Source: Chryseobacterium sp. CH25 | GTDB taxonomy: Bacteria > Bacteroidota > Bacteroidia > Flavobacteriales > Weeksellaceae | Direction: 5' to 3' | NCBI RefSeq assembly: GCF_004119455.1 | Contig: NZ_NRQT01000001.1 | Span: 1,178,001-1,242,000 of the forward strand | DNA length: 64,000 nucleotides | Shown: positions 60,655 to 64,000 of the stretch, one piece after another | Numbering within the stretch: position 1 is the stretch's first letter | Layout: each line of letters opens with the position of its first letter | Position numbers and translations under genes: made by a program | The notes under the pieces: model-generated | What the model was told of the DNA's origin: nothing | The model's input: only the letters and a program-made list of their open reading frames with translations | Databases searched by the model: none

Positions 60655-60687
60655 AACCCCCGGTTCTGTTTTCAGAGCCGGGGGGTT
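60655..60687. terminator. Bidirectional GC-rich terminator after the PI-PLC gene
   Basis: AACCCCCGG..TCTG (60655-60668) pairs with CAGA..CCGGGGGGTT (60673-60687). It lies between the convergent genes ending at 60650 and 60699. Confidence 0.8.
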
Positions 60688-60698
60688 ATAGTTGATCA

Positions 60699-62444
60699 TT
60701 AAGACTTGTTACATTCATTGCAGTAAATCACTTTTCCTTCTTTAATAGTTTGAAGTACTTTGATATCTTTAATTTTCATTTTATCTTCTTTCAATGGATT
60801 CTTGTCCAGAATGACCAGATCCGCAAGCTTATTTTTCTCCAAAGTTCCTTTAGTAGCCTGTTCCATATACTGGATAGCCGGATGTATCGTAATAGCCTGA
60901 AGCCCCTGATAAGGAGTGATACACTGATCCTGACCTATTGCTTTATTACCGAATGAAACTCTATTGACTGAAGACCAAAGTACCATCATCTGATTCAATG
61001 GAAGAACCACAAAGTCCGTATGATTGGTTGGCTTAAGTCCCAATCCTATTGCATCTTTCATCGGACTCATATATGATGCCTGTTCAGGTCCTCTGTTTTG
61101 AATATGGGCATCAGCAAAGTAGTACGTATGCAAAGTATAGAATGACGGCAGAATTTTATATTTCGGATATTTCAGTAATTGATCTTTCCTCACAAACTGA
61201 GAATGTATCATCGTAACATGCCTCTCTTTTCCAAGGTCATGTTTGGCAACCATCTCATGAGCTTTCAGAAAGGTAGCAATCGCAGAATCGCCATTAGCAT
61301 GAAGATTCAGGGGAACTTCCATATCATATACCATCCCAACCATTGCGGTGATCTCATTTTGCGAAAAAGTAAGCTCTCCTGTCCACTTATTATCATTTGG
61401 ATCACTAGGACTTCCGGTAAGATAAGGCTTATGAAAAAAAGCTGTTTTACCCTGAGGTGAACCATCTATTGTAATTTTAACGCCACCTATTTTAAGGTGA
61501 TTATCATATTTTAACCAGTCTTTTTTAGGATATTTTGCCAGAACAGATTTCAAATCTCCAATAAAGGGAAATGCAATAATATCAATCATATTTACATTCG
61601 CCTTATTGGCATGTTTCATAATTTCCAGATCATTAAACTTGGTAGCTCCATCATGGGCTGTTGTAATACCTGCTTCTGCATACAACATCTGGCCTCTTTT
61701 TGACCATGCAATCTGCTGATCCGGACTAGGCTTCGGCAGCTTATCAAAAATGGGTAAATAAGCAGTTTCCATAATCAGACCATAAGGTGCTCCATTATCA
61801 TCCCTCACTATAACACCACCCTTAGGAGTTGGAGTATCTTTTGTGATATTAAACCTTGTAAGAGCCTTAGAGTTTAATACTGCTCCATGCATCGAAATAT
61901 GTCCTACGATCACAGGATTATCAGGAAAGGCTTTATCCAGATCATCTCTGTTTAGTAACCTGCCATTCATTTTTGTATCATCATAACCATAAGCCTGAAT
62001 AAGAGAATCTTTAGGAATGTTCCCTTTATCCTTAAGCTGCTTTATGGTTGCAATAATCTGATCTACATTATCCCCTTTTCCATCTGTAATAGGTTTAGGA
62101 GAAACATTAGCCTGATCTGATACCGTTAAAGAATTGATGTAATGACTGTGAGCATCAATAAAGCTTGGCAATAATGTTTTTCCTTCAAGATTAGCCAGTT
62201 GTGCTCCCTGCCCTTGCTTTTTAGCCTCTTCTAAACTGCCTATGTAAGCAATTTTTCCATCTTTAATCCAAACTGCATCGGCATAAGTAGGGGTATCTCC
62301 TACCATGGTAAGAATATCTCCTCCATAATAAATAACTCCATTACCGGTAGCTTCGGTAATGTCTTTGTAAGTCGTTGTTGAGTTTTTACAGGAGATCAAA
62401 CCCGCAAAAGCAATACCCAACAGAAAAAATTTAATCTTTTTCAT
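60699..62444 (-). CDS. YtcJ-like amidohydrolase lipoprotein
   Basis: 581 residues. The lipoprotein signal is FFLLGIAFAGLISCKNSTTT, lipobox LISC. It is an amidohydrolase of the YtcJ/AdeC-like group: LLPSFIDAHSHYINS with the first metal His pair, GYDDTKMNGRLLNRDDLDKA, LHANGDSAIATFL, KPTNHTDFVVLPL and DLVILDKNPLKED. Family members act on metal-dependent hydrolysis of C-N bonds; the substrate is not known. It is anchored at the envelope and so probably works on a periplasmic compound. Confidence 0.92.
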   Translation of the reverse strand: MKKIKFFLLGIAFAGLISCKNSTTTYKDITEATGNGVIYYGGDILTMVGDTPTYADAVWIKDGKIAYIGSLEEAKKQGQGAQLANLEGKTLLPSFIDAHSHYINSLTVSDQANVSPKPITDGKGDNVDQIIATIKQLKDKGNIPKDSLIQAYGYDDTKMNGRLLNRDDLDKAFPDNPVIVGHISMHGAVLNSKALTRFNITKDTPTPKGGVIVRDDNGAPYGLIMETAYLPIFDKLPKPSPDQQIAWSKRGQMLYAEAGITTAHDGATKFNDLEIMKHANKANVNMIDIIAFPFIGDLKSVLAKYPKKDWLKYDNHLKIGGVKITIDGSPQGKTAFFHKPYLTGSPSDPNDNKWTGELTFSQNEITAMVGMVYDMEVPLNLHANGDSAIATFLKAHEMVAKHDLGKERHVTMIHSQFVRKDQLLKYPKYKILPSFYTLHTYYFADAHIQNRGPEQASYMSPMKDAIGLGLKPTNHTDFVVLPLNQMMVLWSSVNRVSFGNKAIGQDQCITPYQGLQAITIHPAIQYMEQATKGTLEKNKLADLVILDKNPLKEDKMKIKDIKVLQTIKEGKVIYCNECNKS

Positions 62445-62859
62445 GTCAATTTTTGATTTTTGTTATTAGTTTTATTATTATACAACCCAAACAACCAGGG
62501 CTGAATTTTCATATAACAAATGGTTTCCTCCAAATCCACATCGTTTTGGAGAGTAGCCTAGATCATGGTCCAGCTATGTGAAGTATTTCCGTGAAGTATT
62601 TAAAGATTATTAAAGAGAAAAATATTACCTGCTCTACAAATTCAGCCCTGACTTTCTGCTTATTGGATATTATTTAAACCCAAACTTACAGACCTCTGTA
62701 TATTCCTTTTCACAGAATGTTCACTTGTAACGGTTAAGCAATATTTGTAAAAATAAAACAAATTAAGAAACGAATTGAAAATATTTTGTAGAATTAATTA
62801 TATTAAATTATAGAATTTATTAAATATGATTAAAAAATAAACAACAATAAAATTCACGG
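62445..62859. other. Intergenic with inverted and tandem short repeats
   Basis: A perfect 12-base inverted repeat, AGGGCTGAATTT (62497-62508) and AAATTCAGCCCT (62638-62649), with 129 bases between. Inside it GTGAAGTATTT occurs twice at 62578 and 62591 (13-bp period). No protein gene is supported here. The end of the stretch should hold the promoter of the small ORF at 62860. Confidence 0.5.
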
Positions 62860-62958
62860 ATGAAAATTTTAAAAACAGAATATAAGATCCTATTAAAAGC
62901 AAAAAAGGATATTGTTATAAAACTTAGAAGCTGGTATCTTTTTTTCAGAAAGGTATAA
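62860..62958 (+). CDS. Candidate small basic protein of 32 residues
   Basis: It begins MKILKTEYKILLKAKKD and ends WYLFFRKV, with many Lys/Arg (about one third of residues) and a hydrophobic/aromatic end. An intrinsic terminator begins 4 bases after the stop, a spacing expected of a real short gene. No exact -7 box was found just upstream (ATATTTTG-like sequences are nearby). It could be a membrane-active peptide or a toxin-like peptide, but nothing shows this. No homologue is recognised. Confidence 0.45.
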   Translation: MKILKTEYKILLKAKKDIVIKLRSWYLFFRKV

Positions 62959-62962
62959 ACAA

Positions 62963-62992
62963 AAAAAGTCTCCTATCTCTAGAAGACTTTTT
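62963..62992 (+). terminator. Terminator of the small basic ORF
   Basis: The arms AAAAAGTCT (62963-62971) and AGACTTTTT (62984-62992). The T-run is part of the second arm. It also could act on the minus strand. No other plus-strand gene lies within 2 kb upstream. Confidence 0.7.
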
Positions 62993-63145
62993 GCGATCCG
63001 GACAGGACTTGTACTTTTCATAAAATCCTCTATCTATAAACTTTATGCTGTTCTCATATTATATAGGTCACTTTTTAAATAAAATTGAGAACATTTGTTT
63101 CTAACTGGTGCAGAGATATGGGTATTTTTATTTTCCACCAATAAA

Positions 63146-63862
63146 TTAATTCTTAACTGTAATGTTTTGCTTTGAGACGGCAAATGCTACAGCTGCATCT
63201 ACGTGAATCTGAATGGTATCAAATACCGGAACAGAAACATCTTTCTGTTTGATAAGAAGCGGAATTTCTGTACAGCCTAGAATAATTCCTTCTGCTCCAC
63301 GATCTACAAGATCCTGGATAATCTTCAGATATTTTTCCTTGGTTTCAGGATTAATAATTCCTCTGCTTAACTCATTTCTCAAAATATCTTCTATATAATC
63401 TCTATCTTCAGATTTTTCTGGAATCAGAGGCTCCAGACCTCCTTCGATCAGTTTATCCTTATAAAAATCCAGCTCCATTGTATAGCTTGTTCCTAATAAA
63501 CCGACTTTTTTTAGTCCTTTCCGCGTAACGGCACTGGCTGTAGCTGCTGTAATATGAATAAGTGGTAATCCTATTTGTTCTTCAATTCTATCAGCAACAA
63601 TATGGGCTGTGTTGGCACAAAGTACAATAGCTTCCGCTCCAGATTTTTTTACATTTTCGGCAGCATTATAAAGAAGTTCGAAGGTAGCATTCCAGTCATA
63701 ATCTGCATTAAATTGCTGAAAATGGTTAAAGTTGACAGAATAAATAATACATTCCGCAAAATTCAACCCACCTAATTCCTTATTGATTCCTTCATTCAGA
63801 AGGCGGTAGTAGTCTAAAGTAGATGCCCAACTGATGCCTCCTACCAATCCTAATTTTTTCAT
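63146..63862 (-). CDS. Aspartate/glutamate racemase family protein
   Basis: 238 residues. It has both catalytic cysteines, Cys82 in LCANTAH and Cys197 in LGCTEIPLL, the start GLVGGISWASTLDYYRLLNEGI, and GLLGTSYTMELDFYKDKL between. The family interconverts L- and D-aspartate or related amino acids without a cofactor. It is cytoplasmic. It is divergent from a probable MocR-type regulator gene at 63949, which may control it. No terminator was recognised. Confidence 0.92.
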   Translation of the reverse strand: MKKLGLVGGISWASTLDYYRLLNEGINKELGGLNFAECIIYSVNFNHFQQFNADYDWNATFELLYNAAENVKKSGAEAIVLCANTAHIVADRIEEQIGLPLIHITAATASAVTRKGLKKVGLLGTSYTMELDFYKDKLIEGGLEPLIPEKSEDRDYIEDILRNELSRGIINPETKEKYLKIIQDLVDRGAEGIILGCTEIPLLIKQKDVSVPVFDTIQIHVDAAVAFAVSKQNITVKN

Positions 63863-63910
63863 ATTCTTCTTATTTTTTGTTCTCAGTAAAAGTAGATATC
63901 TTTACTATAC

Positions 63911-63950
63911 TGTAACAGATACAAAAAATGAATATATTAATGTAACAGAT
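63911..63950 (+). promoter_or_regulatory. TGTAACAGAT direct repeat, 30-bp period
   Basis: TGTAACAGAT at 63911-63920 and 63941-63950. The first copy is centred on CTGTAACAG, an odd palindrome. The second overlaps the ATG of the gene at 63949. It lies between the racemase and the probable MocR gene. Confidence 0.6.
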
Positions 63951-64000
63951 GAAGGATTTCCAATATATAGCACTTGCAGAGAAATTTGAATTTTCTATTA
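63949..64000 (+). CDS. Start of a probable MocR/GntR-family regulator, cut off by window
   Basis: Only 17 codons are visible: MKDFQYIALAEKFEFSI. This is the usual opening of GntR-type winged-helix domains, in which a first helix of this kind leads to the GxLxxGxxLPSxR motif. With the racemase divergent, a MocR-type (GntR plus aminotransferase-like) regulator is my best guess, but the second domain is outside the window. The direct repeat overlapping its ATG suggests autoregulation. Confidence 0.55.
   Translation, partial: MKDFQYIALAEKFEFSI

Noticed and set aside
1..64000. tRNA, rRNA, riboswitch or transposase genes
   Set aside because: None was recognised on either strand by eye; a covariance-model search would be needed to exclude divergent RNA elements.

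Overview
The window looks like chromosome of a Flavobacteriia member, most likely a Chryseobacterium-type (Weeksellaceae) genome. The DNA is AT-rich. Many genes have the Bacteroidota -7 promoter box TAnnTTTG. Envelope lipoproteins with SxC-type lipoboxes are common. Typical family markers are a T6SS subtype iii-like sheath pair, GldD, a large TonB-dependent receptor, LytS/LytTR pairs, M13 peptidases and DUF4386/DUF6326 proteins. I saw no rRNA, tRNA, transposase or CRISPR array.

Layout. 1-1.8 kb: 3' part of an outer-membrane barrel gene, a rhodanese and an HD-domain protein. 2.2-11.1 kb, all on the minus strand: alpha/beta hydrolase, nitronate monooxygenase-like protein, SurA-like PPIase, PfkB kinase, gldD (frameshifted), mutY, a lipoprotein, and T6SS sheath genes tssC and tssB. 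A plus-strand gene with a possible kinase-like catalytic loop follows at 11.5 kb. 12.6-22.1 kb, minus: two tandem M13 metallopeptidases, a GH18-like/NodB/GT2 fusion protein and CinA. 22.2-33.9 kb: a small acidic protein, a lipocalin, a LytTR regulator and its likely LytS-type kinase with three or so genes between them, then plus-strand amidohydrolase, SIMPL, MuiA/DUF4139 and VWA genes. 34-43.4 kb: FAD oxidoreductase, SpoIIAA-like protein, a Microcystis-type mannan-binding lectin, MFS exporter with divergent AraC, lipA, ECF sigma factor, tyrS. 43-49.7 kb: a NarL-type two-component system flanked by two similar small lipoproteins, an esterase, a split aspartyl-protease/PDZ gene and a small membrane protein. 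49.7-64 kb: L,D-transpeptidase, cytochrome P460-like protein, a membrane-anchored LytTR regulator, LuxR regulator, membrane-bound AraC regulator, TonB receptor plus PI-PLC operon, YtcJ amidohydrolase, aspartate racemase, and the first codons of a probable MocR/GntR regulator.

The most interesting signals are regulatory. Three promoter regions (27.98, 29.95 and 30.97 kb) carry the same direct repeat CACCAAGT-N13-CACCAAGT. Its 21-bp period is what a LytTR regulator would bind, and the sites lie beside the LytS/LytTR locus, so they look like a local regulon covering the kinase, an amidohydrolase, the SIMPL gene and the MuiA-VWA operon. Other candidate operators are twin CTACAC palindromes beside the LuxR gene and a TGTAACAGAT direct repeat at the racemase/MocR junction. 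Two candidate small genes end in or near their own intrinsic terminators (54.4-54.8 kb and 62.9 kb).

Three genes are broken (gldD, amidohydrolase, aspartyl protease), and a fourth (AraC) appears to be, by the apparent loss of one base in a homopolymer. That shared pattern points to sequence error as much as to real pseudogenes. Several intergenic regions hold short dispersed repeats, including two copies of a roughly 150-bp palindrome-rich element with a 7-bp tandem repeat tail.
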